DNA of 64,000 nt from Ananas comosus (GCF_001540865.1 NC_033623.1:11679286-11743285), one strand, 5' to 3'. Positions 11,565-24,499 are shown, counted from the first letter of the stretch. Numbers and translations: made by a program. The notes: generated from the letters alone by a model not told the origin.

Positions 11565-13295
11565 TTCCCAATGTCTCTTTCTCTCACTAGTAGTACTTGC
11601 CCTATCTTTCTTTGGGTTGGGTGTTGATGATGATGATGATGCCTTTTGTGTTACGGGGAATAATGAAGCCTTTTTTAACTTGTGTTTTCAAATGCTTTGA
11701 CATGGGAGCCTCCTCTCCACTCCTTTCCATGCGTGATTGTAACTCCTCACCCCACATGAGAATGGGAGGATTCCTCACTCAACATGTTGCATTTATCTTA
11801 TTCCGTACTAGAAAAAGAAAAAAAAACTATTTGTACACTTTTTTATAGGATGTAAATTTGATACTTCAAGACATGAGGTTTAAAAACTCTTTTTTTAAAT
11901 TTTTTTAGTATTAAAGAAAGTTGATGAGGAAATCTTGGTCCTTTAAACCTGGAAAGTAGGTGTACATGTAGCATTGCTCCAGAAATAAAAATCGAAACTA
12001 ATTTTAGTGTGTCATATGAGATCGCAAATAGTTTAATTAATTAAGGATAATATGAAAATTCCATGTTTAGATGTTTAAAAAAAGTTATTGTATTTGTACT
12101 TTTGAATAATATGGAAACGTGAACTAACTATAACACTGTTTGTATTTAATAGAGAAAAAATTTCTGTGCTAAAAGTGTAAGTTTGATGTTGATACTAGTG
12201 TACGTAGTAACCCGCGCGATGCGACAGATAGATAATTTAAAAAAATAGAAAATATCGACAAAAAAAAAACGGCAATGAAAAAAACGATGATAAGCAATGA
12301 GATTTATCTTGCTGATGAACGAAGATAACAGCCGAAAGAAGAGGAAGATAAAAGACTTGAGCTGGTTTGAACGAGAATAAAGTTCACACTCAACAATGAA
12401 GGAAAAATTACCATATGGCAACTTTTAGGAGAAATAATATGTAGGTATAGATTTGCACTTTTGGAATTCGGAATGCTTAACTCAAAATGCTTATATCAGT
12501 TTTCTATCCATATTTTATTGTGTGATTTTCGCTTTAGAAATAGAGAAGTTATTCAACACCATATATAAATATATTATATATTGTGAGAGGTTTTTGTACT
12601 GTTTCTGAGTACCCGCTAGATTTATTTTAGATTGCAGCTCCTTTTGCCATAACTTCTAAGGACTTATTTGGATGCATAAATATTTCTTCGGTATTATATA
12701 TATTTATTCAATTTACTTAAGTTCATATTATTTAGTAAATATTTATAATAAAATATTGTATTCAGCATTCAAGTTATTTTCAAAATAAAATAAATTATCT
12801 CGCATGTAAAAACATATTAACCCTATCAAATCATGGATGTCGAAATCTTTAAGAATAAAAAAAAATTCAAATTCCTTGCTCCCATCACACCAGAATATTA
12901 TTCCAACATAAAGAAAATGCCTAAAACAACTTCCCTTTTGTGGGAATTTATCCTTTATCCTTATTGGTTGCTCAAATGGGTCGGACCAAACTTAGGCAAC
13001 TTAACCATTACCCGGCCACGTTGGCCGAATTAAGCCCGAAAACTATATACAAAGAATAAGGCCAAGAGGCCCAATAAAACTTGGTCTCTTCATGAGAAAT
13101 TTCACTTGTCACCAAACATTTAGTTTATTGTAAATTTTGCACCAAACTATAATTTCTATTTTGCACTCAACTCTCTTAATTTTCTTGAAAATAGATTATG
13201 CACATATTGGGGACGTTATATTCTAAAGATAAATAAGGGGCTTAGTGAAAGGGGCAGATCTAGCGGCCGAAAACTTATGAATACAAAAGAATCTA
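9535..13295. other. Intergenic or pri-miRNA downstream region, no protein gene seen
   Basis: The first kilobase may belong to the MIR166 primary transcript. The rest is AT-rich with a 43-base T run at about 11521-11563, (CT)n at 9721-9747 and weak open frames without domains. No transposon termini were recognised. Confidence 0.5.
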
Positions 13296-13299
13296 AAGC

Positions 13300-13553
13300 T
13301 AGGGCTACTATACTCTTACGAGAATATCTAACCCCTTTGTAGTCAGAAATTTTTTGCCGTTGGATGAAAAGATGTGCGATTAGGCTAATAGTGGTCCCCG
13401 ATTAAAGATGATAGTGATCCCCTAGGATTGAGTGGATGGTTGGTTGAATATTATAATCTAACGGATAGAAATGGTTAAATTAGTAGATCTAACGACAAAA
13501 AACTTATGAGTACAAAAGAATCTATACTCATAGAGTCTAATAGCCGAACTATC
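13300..13553. mobile_element. MITE family A, larger copy
   Basis: The left end GCTAGGGCTACTATACTC and the right end with GAGTCTAATAGC are imperfect inverse repeats. The interior has GCCGTTGGATGAAAAGATGT and GGATTGAGTGGATGGTTGGT. A short duplication of GTGGTCCCCGATTAAAGATGATAG-like sequence explains the extra length. Confidence 0.6.
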
Positions 13554-13841
13554 TAATCAAATAATTAATTTTCAAATTTTATTATAAAGTATGTTAGTAT
13601 ATTGTATTTATAAATTATTACATATTTTGAATAATTTGATTTGATGTGTCGGAATAAACAATTGTACAATAAAAAATAAATAAATTTAATAATTGCATGA
13701 AATTTAAAATAATAATTTTATTATTTTAAATTTACGCTAATTAAAAATTACTTTAACATAATTTTTGAAAATTTCATGAAGGAACGGAACAGAGACAGGG
13801 CGAGAAGGGCCCCCGCCCCGTTGTGAACTATTGTGTGTAAA

Positions 13842-14440
13842 CAGGGACGAAACTAGGATTCAAACTTGAGAGGGGCCAAAATATATTTAAATAAAAACTT
13901 TAGTAATAAATAATAAACAAAATTTTTCCTAATTAAAAATTTTTTATTAAAAAATTATTAATTAAATAAATAATCTAAAAGTATTAACTTTATTTTTTTT
14001 TATTTTCATATGTTTAATTTCTAATTATTTTATTTATATTATTACATTAAAATAACTTAGAAATTTTACTAAATCTAACAGTAATTTCTATTTAGAATAT
14101 TAGTACAATTCTTAATTTAGTCAAATAAAAGAGCTCACCTAAGATAAATAAAAATTTAAAAAATTATTAAATAAAATTTTTAAAGTAGAGAAATATATTA
14201 CAAAAGACTCTCTAAACAGAAGCTTTTAATATATTTTCACCCATAAAAGAGTTACCGATTAAGAGAAAGAGAGAGCGAGTTATGTTGGCACCATACTATT
14301 AAGAAAATATTGAAAACTAGGAAGGCCAAAGCAATCCATGGTCCACAAAATAAAAAAAAACAATTGAGGACCATTAAGTAAATATTGAAAAGTTAAGGGA
14401 GGCCATGGCCACCTTGGGCCTCCACGTAGCTTCGTCCCTG
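13842..14440. mobile_element. Possible hAT-like non-autonomous element
   Basis: The left terminus CAGGGACGAAACTA and the right terminus (inverse CAGGGACGAAGCTA) form a 14-base inverted repeat around about 600 bases of AT-rich non-coding sequence. CAGGG ends fit hAT elements, but the 8-base flanks match poorly, so the superfamily is uncertain. Confidence 0.45.
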
Positions 14441-14650
14441 TATAAATAAATAGAAAATTGTGCACGAGATATGGTGTGTGTGTTTTTTTTTTATTTTTTA
14501 TTTTGCGTGCTTTTTTAAAACTTAGTCACAGCTCAGCAAACGGGAATAAAAAAAAACTGTTTGATGTGGAGAGGCGACGAACGATTGGAATAATTAAAGA
14601 GAAATAAAGGTAGTGCAGTCGATTTCAGTGGCTCATCAAAACTGCCCTTT

Positions 14651-14651
<1 letters not shown>

Positions 14652-14715
<64 letters not shown>

Positions 14716-14874
14716 AGAGAGAGAGAGAGAGAGAGATAGGTAGCACGCATGCTACCCGCTTCGTTTATTTCATTTCAAAATAAACTTAGCTGGAAATATA
14801 AATCAACTAGGATTTGAACTCGGGTCTCGAATACCAATCACCAAACCCTTTGCCACTTACTTTATGAACGGTCG
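14652..14874 (-). mobile_element. tRNA-like SINE on the minus strand with a 63-base tail
   Basis: Read on the minus strand it has the family head (ACCGACCGTTCATAAAG), box B as GTTCAAATCC, and the 3' end with a (TC)n stretch followed by 63 A. GTGGCTCATCAA at 14628-14639 and 14875-14886 is a target-site duplication. The long uniform tail suggests a young insertion. Confidence 0.85.
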
Positions 14875-15049
14875 GTGGCTCATCAACTGTTGATGGAGAA
14901 CCTTGGTGGCATCTATTGCTCCCAATTCTAGGGTTCATATTCCTATACATTTCCAGAATTAAACAAACTACTATTTCTTTAATCAGCATTTTTAACTGTT
15001 ATTAGCATGTGACTGTCGCGTATCCTCTAGATTAAGAATAGTATGTATC

Positions 15050-15208
15050 ACCGACCGTCCTTAGAGCAAATAACAAGGGGCTTGGTGGTTAATACCCGAA
15101 GTCCCAAGTTCGAATCCTAATTAATTCACATTTCCAGCTAAATTTATTTCTAAAGGAAATAAACGAAGCGGGTAGCGTGCTACCTTTTTCTCTCTTTCAA
15201 AAAAGAAG
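15050..15208 (+). mobile_element. tRNA-like SINE, short form, 16-base target duplication
   Basis: The family head ACCGACCGTCCTTAGAGCAA, box B AGTTCGAATCC and 3' end GGGTAGCGTGCTACCT are present. AAGAATAGTATGTATC at 15034-15049 is repeated exactly at 15209-15224. Confidence 0.9.
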
Positions 15209-15511
15209 AAGAATAGTATGTATCTATTCTTAACTTATATGACAATCACGTACTATTGAAAGTTAGAAAATACAGAAAAGTTAGGGATTGATTGAAACAA
15301 GACGATTATAATGCAACTTTTGAATTGCTGATGATTGATAAATTACAATCAGGTCAAAATTCAAGCGGACGGTAATTTGCCTAAAACCATTTAGCTTATG
15401 CAAGTTATTTCGAATAGGATTATTCAAAGAAGTATTAACTGTTTTCTAATTAAAAACTACTTAAGTAGCTTCTCGCCTCAAAACAATTAAAAATATCAAA
15501 TTTAAACTTCG

Positions 15512-15819
15512 GGTTAATTTCATATAGGTTCCTACAAATATAGTGGATGTTAGAAAAATTTAGTTAACCATAGATTAAAAATTAACGCTGGTTAATTTTT
15601 GATATTTTTATCCCTTTTATATTATACTATTATGATTTTTTGAGGGATATATTTATGATGATAAAATTGAAAATATAAAACGGTTCTTTAACAGTAACAA
15701 ATCAGAAGAATATATTTGAAAATATCTGGGCTTTTGCAAGAATAATATATGAAAGTTGAATTTTATAAAAATATATTTATTATTTACTATATTTATAGGA
15801 ATTTGTATTAAATTAACTC
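15512..15819. mobile_element. Mutator-type MITE (308 bases)
   Basis: Left end GGGTTAATTTCATATAGG; right end inverse GAGTTAATTTAATACAAATT. Both are followed inward by sequence like CCTATAAATATAGTAAAT. The termini resemble those at 23960-24481 and 44688-45620. Flanks TTAAACTT and TTAAAACTT could be a decayed 9-base duplication. Confidence 0.6.
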
Positions 15820-17040
15820 TTAAAACTTTTATGATTGAAGCCCATTAGGCAGTTCTGTAGTTTTTTCTACACTAAAAATGTTAAATACTTTTCGTACACA
15901 AACGTGACATAATGTTTATGAATGTTGACCTGCTGTATGCTCCTTTAATTTCTACTGTTCTTTTTGGCACGTTAAGATTAAATCTTACTGACAAATAAAA
16001 AGCATGTTTATTCGCGTGTAATTGAATTTTTAAGTCTAAAAATAACTTTCAGTTTGAAGTAAAGATTACATGAAAATTATTCTTTTGTCACTACTTTGTT
16101 TGATGAAAAGTTAATGACTTTAGAACTGTTTTTATTCCACATTCTATATTTGTTTTACGATAAATTTTTGACTTTAGAACCAAAGTTGTTCCACTTTCTA
16201 ATGTTTGGTTGGGGAACAATGAGAGGATTAAGTCCTTGTTCCCCCACTTTATTCCCAAACGATATATTTGGTATCCGAGAACAGTAACTCTCGAGTTTCT
16301 AAAATAAGCTGGTATAAGGCTGAAACTCTTATTCCATCTTTTTTCTGAAACAAGCATGTTCCTGAGTGGGAACAAGATTAATTAAAATCTAAATTTAATT
16401 TTAATTACGGTATTAAATCATTAATTCATCTAATTAATATATTTAAATTATTATTTATTACTTAAATAATAAAAATAATTTACTAACTAATTAAAAAGTT
16501 AAATTATTTTTTTATATTTATTTAATTAATTAATATATTTTTATTATCTCATACAATATTCATAACTAATAAATTACTTATATTTTAATTATCTCATACA
16601 ATATTGTGCTGGGACACAAAAAGTTAGGGACACAAAAAGTATTTTGACTTTTGATATTTTCAAATATACCCCTCTACCGTTACCAATATTTCTTATTTGC
16701 AGTTAAGTTAAGGGCAAAATTGGCATTTTAATTTTTTTAACTGTGTTAGATATTTAATTCACGTTTAACCCAAGTTAACTTAACAGGTGGTAACTGTAGA
16801 GCTATTTTGAAATAACGGAGGAAACATATGAAGGGTATATTGGAAAGAAAAAAAAAGGCAGAGGTAATGAGATATTTCCGAAGTTTTGAGTGATATATAG
16901 GCAATTATCCCTTTTACTTTATTCTTAGGAACAACCTAATTTTCATTCAAACATAAAATTTGTCTAATTTTTACCTATATCTGAACTTGCACCTATCTCT
17001 AGAATAAGCAGTTTTTACTTATACCCGAAACGCACACTAT
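15820..17040. other. Intergenic sequence, no gene seen
   Basis: AT-rich. Open frames at 16091-16375 on the two strands are mutual shadows without domain character. Some sequence near 16610-16910 resembles decayed MITE material, but I could not define its ends. Confidence 0.5.
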
Positions 17041-17938
17041 GGTATTGTTTGGTTTGGGGATAAGCAAAAAGTGGCTATTATAGGAATAGGTATAAATTGA
17101 GATATAAGCGGGGATTAGATAAATTTTCAATTGGATGAATATTGGCTTATTTCTGTGAATAAAAAAAATAGCGTTTAATTAGGTAAAATGGAATAAGGAA
17201 GATAGTAGGTTTTATAAATAAAAAATAATGATATTATCTTCTTATTATATTTAAATTTAAATTTTTTAAATTTAAATTTAAATTTTTAAATTTAAAATTT
17301 TAACTTTTAAATTTAAGATCAAATTTAAATTTAAAAATATCAAAATTTAAATTTCAAAAGTTTAATTTTCAAAAATTTAAAATATCCAAATTTAAATTTT
17401 AAAATTATAAACTTTAATTTTGAGATTACAAATTATAAATTTTAAAAATTTAAATTTAAATTTTTAAATTTTTAAAATAAGAATAACGATCGGAACAATT
17501 AATAAAAATAATTTATTATAATAAATTTATAAATTTTATTAAAATTCTACTTGAACTTAAATTTAATAAAAATAATTTATTATAATATTTAAATATAATT
17601 TATTATAAATTTCTTGTAATATTTAAATATAAATAATATGTATTAATATAGTACAATTAATAATTTTGTAATAAAAATAATGTATTATAATATATAACAT
17701 ATTATATTTATATAATTTAGTTTTAATTCAATTTATAATTTTAAGTATGTTTGAAATTAAGTATTGAAATAATACTATTCCATCAAAATTGTGGAATAGC
17801 AAATCTCTTGCTATTCCGAAATAACCGGTAATAGCAAGGTTTAACCGTAATAAAATATTCCGGTAAAATATCTTTCCGTTTGGTGGAACAGCATGAATAA
17901 CTTTCGTTATCTCCGCTTGCCCCCGAACCAAACGGGGC
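17041..17938. mobile_element. Harbinger-type (Tourist-like) element with AAATTT interior
   Basis: Left end GGTATTGTTTGGTTTGGGGA; right end inverse with CCCCGTTTGGTTCGGGGG. The interior (about 17230-17480) is almost only A/T runs such as AAATTTAAATTT. It is closely related in its outer 200 bases to 21917-22807. The target duplication is not clear. Confidence 0.65.
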
Positions 17939-18529
17939 TTATGCGTTTTGCAAAAAACGTGTCTTTAAAATACAAGATAATTAAAAAAACTGCAACAATT
18001 AATTGTTTGTTTTTTCTCTCTTTTTCTTCTGTAATTGACTTCGTCACGCATCAAGGCAGAATAAACTGTAGTGCCCTGAAAAAAATGAGTTAGGATCTAA
18101 GATAAGTTACAACAAACTAAAACATAAATAGAAATAGAAAAAAAAATATCGAGACCTATTAAATTTTAGCACTTTTGCAAATGCACGCCGAACTTTCAAG
18201 TTGGGCAAACAAATATAAATTTTATTGAATTGTTCAATAGGCACCTCTACTCTAGTGAACTTACTGATTGCACATAATTTTATAAGAGTTAAAAATAAAT
18301 TTATTTTTAATTTTGATAATATAACATGAGGAAAATAAGTTTGAGAATCAATTCTTAAATTTTTTCCCACTTTTTTATATGTTAGGATGCGAAAAATAAC
18401 TTCTTTTGTATTTTAAAACTTTGTAAAATTATATATAATATATAAGATCAAACCGATTAAATAATTCTATTCCTATAAAATTTTAGACTTAGATTTGCAA
18501 ATGAGATAAAATTTTAACCATATAAATAT

Positions 18530-18780
18530 TCACGGACGGGCGTTGGGGAGCTTGTTAATGGAGATTAGAGACTGGTGGGATCGTTTATATAGCTGAATTG
18601 CGTTGTTTTTCTTTTGTCTTTCCTTCTTTTGTTTATCTATTGGGTCCAGTGCTGGCTTTTTTTCTTTTTTCTTTTTTCTTTTTTTTTTTGTCCTTCGAGG
18701 TCCTGGTTGTCTCAATTTGTCGCTAAGTTTACTTTCTAGTTGAATGAAACTATAGTATGTTATTTTTTTCTCAAAAAAAG
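18530..18780 (+). mobile_element. Possible 3' end of a LINE
   Basis: The stretch GGAGATTAGAGACTGGTGGG, a T-rich 3' region, then TTGAATGAAACTATAG and a T/A-rich end resemble 3' ends of plant L1-type elements. No reverse transcriptase reading frame is visible, so this is a weak call. Confidence 0.3.
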
Positions 18781-18814
18781 GAAAATCGCTCCATGCCATT
18801 CCACTTTCGGTGAA

Positions 18815-19290
18815 ACTCATTCGCGGGAAATGCCGGACCGATCCGGAAATGGAGACTTGTTTGCATAGGGAGTTTGACAAAACTGGTCGGCCCCGAGGAT
18901 TCCCTACCGACCACGGCGCACGACCACGACGCCGACGCCAACACGATCCGATCGACCACCTCACGGAGCGCCACGTGTCCCCACTTTGGGAAGGCCACGC
19001 GGGGTACAGCAAACAGCGGAGCCACGGCTCCCCACGGACACCCGTCGGCCGCCCATTGGGCCACGTCGACCCGCGATGGCACCATGTCGGACGAAATCAA
19101 CGCCATTGGGTGGGCTCGTACACGTCACAGCCCCCCATCCTTAGCCCCGGGATAAGATAAAATAATGTGCTTATTTGTCAGCGTCCGTCACTGTTAGAGT
19201 CGCCACCCAACCGTGTCACGTGTCGGCCCGTGTCTCATGATGGGTTCCGCTGTACCCTCAGGCCTCTCTCAATCTAATCCATCTCACCAC
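18815..19290. promoter_or_regulatory. GC-rich island with ABRE/G-box motifs
   Basis: A sharp GC-rich block in AT-rich surroundings, with CCACGTGTCC at about 18971-18980 and GTCACGTGTCGG near 19215, which are ABA-response-element-like G-boxes, and CCATTGGG (CCAAT box on the minus strand). Overlapping open frames here show no protein family. It could be a distal regulatory module or a dispersed promoter fragment. The nearest gene is the HD-Zip I at 26.3 kb, of a clade whose members are ABA and drought inducible. Confidence 0.35.
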
Positions 19291-19299
19291 GCACGTTTC

Positions 19300-20970
19300 G
19301 GGCATATTTTTTTCTGTAACTCTTTGCGCAGAAATTTTGTACACCCTATTTTTCTGTACAAAAAATATAGTTGATTAGTTAGATTTATGATTTAAAATTC
19401 ACTTTGACACCGAATTTAACTACACAGATTTTAAATTTTTTTTAGAGAGAAAAAGACTAAAAGCTATTCCTTTCGTCCATTTATTTGAAAAATAAATTCA
19501 GATAAAAATATAAAATAATTAATTAGATTTCGAAACTTTATTTATTAATTATTAAATCCTTAGCCATCTATTCTAAGTTATATTTTTTTGTTTGACTTCT
19601 AGCAATATGGAGTACCACTTAAAGATGGAGCACTACTGCAAGCATGTTATTTTATTTATTTATTTATTTGGTATCATCTTAATTATTATTTGCTCGGTTG
19701 CTTCGGCTTGTGGACTTGTTTTTTTTAAAAACAATATTTGAGAGGCTACTGGAAGGGAGAGGTAGACGTTTTGCGAAGGATAAAGATCTTAAGCATTTAG
19801 TTTATCTGGAACATGATTTTTGCATCTACAAGTTGACAGATCTGATTGGTTAGGAAGTTGTTGAAGTGCTTCAACAAACAATTATATTATAGTTCTAAAA
19901 GGAACAAATCCTAACGAGCTCTATTTGTGACAAACATGTCTTGTTATGTGGGCCACATACTAAAAAACACAAAATTTCTAGTTATACGTAGCTGTTTCTC
20001 GAGTTATTTTTAGTGCCCTCATATCTTATACTTTGGTCTACACTACACACACACACACACAAAAAAAATGATAGATAATAATTGTAACTTGTTTGTTCTT
20101 TTTATAATAAAATAATGTAAAAAATTTTAACTTTACACTAAAAATTCTAATTTGAAGTTTTCATTGGTATAGTTTATATGCCATGAGGAATCCATTGAAT
20201 TAATCGACGCGCAAAAAGCCAAAATATTTTTCATTCTAATGCTTTGATTTTATACTTCTAATTATACTGCAAAAAGAAAAAAAAAAAAAAAAAAACACTC
20301 GCAAAGAAAATTTTAATATAATATTTTCTCTAACAACACAATTTAATTAAATAGTATTTTATCAAACAGTACAGATGCTGAAATTGGCCGCCCCTAATCC
20401 AGTTGAATTGCTGCAGTCATCAACTCATTAGTAAGCCAGCCTTAATATTTAGCTCATCTTCTTCTTAACTAAATTACCTGCTTACATAAATAACAAATAT
20501 TAGTTCCTTTGGTAAGGTAAATTCTCAGCAAAAACTTAATTTTTTTTTGTTTTTGAAGGACAATTAACTTCTATATATTCTGCACATAAATCCCTACAAC
20601 CCAAACCTCCCCAGACATAAAGCATATATGTATATTAATTTGATGCCGACGACATCTTTCCGAATTTAAACTAACATAGAAACTCAAAGTCTCAACCGCG
20701 TAGCTGAGATTCGAAAACCTGACTACTATGTCACTGGTGGTCTAGTAAGACATTTCTGCATTTTCTAAAAGAAAAATCCATAAGCAAATTTCCTTAAATT
20801 AATTAAACTGGGTACTTAATTTATAGCCAATATTGTACACTAGCAAAGCCAATAGTATAGTCATGTAAGGGCAGAAGAGATCTAGCAGCACAATTCAGTT
20901 AAGGGAATGTCTGCGTCTTGACGTATGTGGAGGTAGATAAGGCCGTTTTTGGCCATACATATTTACCTTT
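19300..20970. other. AT-rich intergenic sequence, no gene seen
   Basis: No recognisable coding, RNA or transposon termini. A short (CA)n occurs near 20045-20060. Confidence 0.5.
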
Positions 20971-20977
20971 TTTGTGA

Positions 20978-21599
20978 TGCCTTCGGGGTTAAGTAAAAGC
21001 TAGTTATTTTAGGGATAGGATTAAGTCCAGGGCTAAGATGGTGTTAGAGTAATTTTGTGTTTTGGTTGAAAATTGAATTTATTTCAGATATAAGCAAAAC
21101 AATATTTGGTTAGAGTAAGTAGAGTAAAAAGGATAGTGGGTAGTTATAAATAGAAAAATAATGATATTGCCCCAATTATTATATTTGAATTTAAATTTAA
21201 AATTTACATAATTAAAAATAATAGTTTAAAATTTAAAATTTAAAATTCAAAATTAAAATATATTTTTTTAAATCTCAAATTTAAAAACTTAAAGTTACAA
21301 ATATAAAATATTAAATTTAAAATTTAAATAATTAAAAATAATAATTTTAAAATTTGAATTTTTTAAAATAAATATTAATTTTAAAATTTAAAATTATAAT
21401 TTTTAAATTTAAAATTTAAAAATTAAAATTTATATTTATATTTAAAAATAAAATAGGGGTGGGACTAACTTAATCCCATCCTTATTCCTGGGTTGGGGTG
21501 GGGTTAACTAACCCTAACCCCCAAAATTCTTGTTTGGGGTTAAAGGGGGGGGGGTAACCCCCTTATCGTCCCCCCTTTAACCCCGAACCAAACGGGGTG
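20978..21599. mobile_element. Harbinger-type element, left end decayed
   Basis: The right end CCCCGAACCAAACGGGGTG is followed by TTA, the usual 3-base target of this superfamily. The left side (CTTCGGGGTTAAGTAAAAGC) has lost its outer bases. The interior 21180-21450 is AAATTT-type sequence. Confidence 0.6.
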
Positions 21600-21622
21600 T
21601 TAAAAGCATTAGAAAATTCATN

Positions 21623-21913
21623 TTAAAAATATCAAATTTAAAATTTAAACTTTAAAATTTATAATTTTAAATTATAAATTTTAATTTTGAGATTATAAAT
21701 TTTAAAAATTTAAATTTTAATTTAAAATAAAAATCTCTCTCTCTCTCTCTCTACCCGGCGGGGTGGGAACAGAACAAGCTTGTTCCCACCCATACCTAGT
21801 ACAACCCGGTATGGGTGGGAACAAGTTGTTCCCACCCACCCAGATTTTTGTTTGGGTACAAGAGGGGGGATAACCCCCTTATCCCCTCCTTTAATCCCGA
21901 ACCAAACGGGGTG
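21623..21913. mobile_element. Truncated Harbinger-type element with G/C palindromes
   Basis: Only the right part remains after the N at 21622. It ends CCCGAACCAAACGGGGTG before TTA. It contains the palindromic block at 21761-21840 built on GGGTGGGAACAAG and its inverse. Confidence 0.55.
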
Positions 21914-21916
21914 TTA

Positions 21917-22807
21917 GGTATCGTTTGGTTCGGGGATAAGTAAAAAGTGGCTATTCCAGGGATAGGTATAAATTGAAATATAAGCAGTGATTAGATCAAT
22001 TTTGCATTTGAATGAAAATTAGGTTATTCCTGAGAATAAAAAAAATAGCGTTTGGTTAGATTAGATGGAATAAGAAGTGTAGTGAGTTTTAATAAATAAA
22101 AAATAATGATATTATATACCTACCTATTATATTTGAATTTAAATTTTTAATTTTTAAATTTATTTTAAATTTTAAAATTTTAACTTTGATATTTCAAATT
22201 TTGAAATCTCAAATTTTAAAATCAAAATTTTAAATTTTAAATTTTAAATCTCAAACTTTAAATTTAAGATCAAATTTAAATTTAAAAAATATAAAATATC
22301 AAATTTTAAATTTCAAAATTTTAAAATATCAAAATTTAGAATTTAAAATTTAAAATTCTAAACTTTAATTTTGAGATTACAAATTATAAATTTTAAAAAT
22401 TTAAATTTTAAATTTTTAAATTTTTAAATAAGAATAGGGATGGGAACAATTAATAAAAATAATTTATTATAATAAATTTATAAAGTTTTTTAAAATTCTA
22501 CTTAAACTTAAATTTAATAAATATAATTTATTATAATATTTAAATATAAATAATATTTATTAATATAGTACAATTAATAAATTTATAATAAAAAAATATA
22601 TTATAATATATAACATATTATATTTATATAATTTAGTGTTAATTTAATTTATAATTTTAATTAAGTTTGAAATTAAGCATTGGAATAGCAAATTTTTTGC
22701 TATTCCGGGATAACTGGGAATAGTAAGGTTTGACCGGAATAAAATATTCCGATAAAAAATCGCCCCGTTTGGCGGAACCCCGCTTATTCTCCTAATCGAA
22801 CGATGCC
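21917..22807. mobile_element. Harbinger-type (Tourist-like) element, intact ends
   Basis: An 891-base element with left terminus GGTATCGTTTGGTTCGGGGA and right terminus inverse GGCATCGTTCGATTAGGAGA. TTA flanks it at 21914-21916 and 22808-22810, the 3-base target duplication of PIF/Harbinger elements. No transposase reading frame; the interior 22135-22440 is AAATTT-type sequence. Confidence 0.8.
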
Positions 22808-23199
22808 TTAATCTCGTAGGCTTGATTACCATTCAAAATACTATAGCTAGGTTAACAGATTAGTGTTATCATTCTTTTTGTGGGTATCACATTCTTTTCT
22901 TTTTTAAGCTTTGACGTCCTCAGGCTAAAGCACACTCGCAAGTATCAAACGATATGAAGCTTATTTCGTCAGTCTCAACGGACTATATGGTAAATCTGTG
23001 ACACATCGAAAATTTTATATTTATATGGATATAAAATTTTAGTTAGAAATACAAAAAATCATAAATTTTAAATTAAATTTAAAATATTTTAAATTAAATA
23101 ATTTAATTTTAATGAATTATTATTGCTGGCAAATAGAACGGTTAGCAAATGCAGCAAACATAAGGAAAGCAAAGGAAAGGGAGAAGCGACAAGAAAGCC

Positions 23200-23450
23200 A
23201 TGGAATGGACACGTAGGGCGTACGATATTCGCTGTGAGACCGCCACAGTGTCCGGGCAACTTAAGGCAACATCCGAGGGGCACGCTAACTGCCCGCACAA
23301 AGCGACAGAATCTCCCGCGCCACGTCCGCAGCGGCATGCAATCGAGAGCGAGCCGAGATGATGGTCGCAAACCCGTCCACGATTCCCCCTCCCATTGGTC
23401 CAAACGTTCCCATGGCGCACCCCACAATCCAAACCCAAATTTCTTACAAC
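23200..23450. promoter_or_regulatory. Second GC-rich promoter-like island
   Basis: An abrupt GC-rich block containing GACACGTAGGGCG, GCCACGTCC and CCATTGGTCC (CCAAT-like). Open frames on both strands overlap and have no family signature. It resembles a promoter or leader region without its gene. Confidence 0.3.
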
Positions 23451-23458
23451 TCACCTAC

Positions 23459-23605
23459 TGCCCAGAGCAAGTGACAAAAAATTTAATAATTAATATTCAA
23501 AATTTTAAATTTAAATTCTAATTACTTTATATTTTTAATTAAATTTATTTTTAAATAAAATAATAGAAACGAATAGCATATTATCTATCTCTCAAATAAA
23601 AAAAA
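23459..23605 (+). mobile_element. Diverged tRNA-like SINE
   Basis: An old family copy recognisable by CAGAGCAAGTGACAAA, the TTATTTTTAAATAAAATA step and the 3' end ATTATCTATCTCTCAAATAA followed by A. C-to-T and G-to-A changes dominate, as expected from decay of a methylated repeat. Confidence 0.65.
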
Positions 23606-23959
23606 ATTTATATAACTTTGTGCCTAGTGTTTTCCTACGTATGCTTCTTCTGATTTTTGGGTGTGATTAACTTGTAGTAACGCTATTAATTAATTTGGCT
23701 AAGAATTAGCTGCGGAATTAATTTAGTATGTGGGCGAATCCTGCCCACGGAATTGTATCCAATTCCCACCCGATTTTAACTCCGCGAACGCACGCATTCT
23801 ACACACACCTGTCCCTCGCCCATTGGACGCGTTACTTGCTTGCGCCTGGTTCATCGGTAAGCCATGCACCGTAGAATTTTTACCACGTGATTAAGTCAGT
23901 CGATCGTTTCTCGCCGCACCTAGTTCGCTGATACATCGTGGACCGTACGATTTATTTTA

Positions 23960-24481
23960 GGAATAATTTCATACTGTGCCCTTTCCTGTAAATATATCAA
24001 ACAGCATATATATTCCTACTAAGATTAATTTTTCATATTTATTTTTACAAAAGTCCGGTGATATTCATATTTACCTTTCTGATTTGTTACCATTAGATTA
24101 CTATTTAATTTTTAACAGAAGATAAGTAAAAATGATATTTTGCTCTCTCAAATATACCCCTCCAAACATCCCAACTATTAGAATTGTACAAAAATATTCT
24201 TCCAAAAATTTTCAACGGTCACATTCTTTCTTTATAAGTAAAATGTTATTTTTGTCATCACAAATATAAGAGTGGTAAAGAAAGCAATTTACCTTATTCG
24301 ATTACTAATCAAGGTAAAGTATTTTATCTATAGTTAATTATATTTTTCTAACGGATCTAAAGACAATGGATATTTGAAAATGTTAGAATTTTTATAGAAA
24401 TAAATATGAAAAGTTAAACTTTATATATAGAAATATATCTACTATTTGATATGTTTATAGAGAGTTGTATGAAATTATCCC
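23960..24481. mobile_element. Mutator-type MITE with exact 9-base target duplication
   Basis: Left end GGAATAATTTCATAC; right end inverse GGGATAATTTCATACAAC. TTTATTTTA flanks the element at 23951-23959 and 24482-24490, an exact 9-base duplication typical of Mutator-like elements. 522 bases, no coding capacity. Confidence 0.85.
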
Positions 24482-24499
24482 TTTATTTTAAAAGGCCCA

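Noticed and set aside
14280..14465. 61-codon minus-strand frame (MHNFLFIYTG start)
   Set aside because: It spans the right terminus of the possible hAT-like element; no domain.
18530..19160. Open frames on both strands across the GC-rich block
   Set aside because: All frames are open because of high GC; no domain and no consistent gene model.
23089..23521. Three overlapping open frames of about 100-130 codons
   Set aside because: Same reason: a GC-rich block with no family signature; they overlap on opposite strands.
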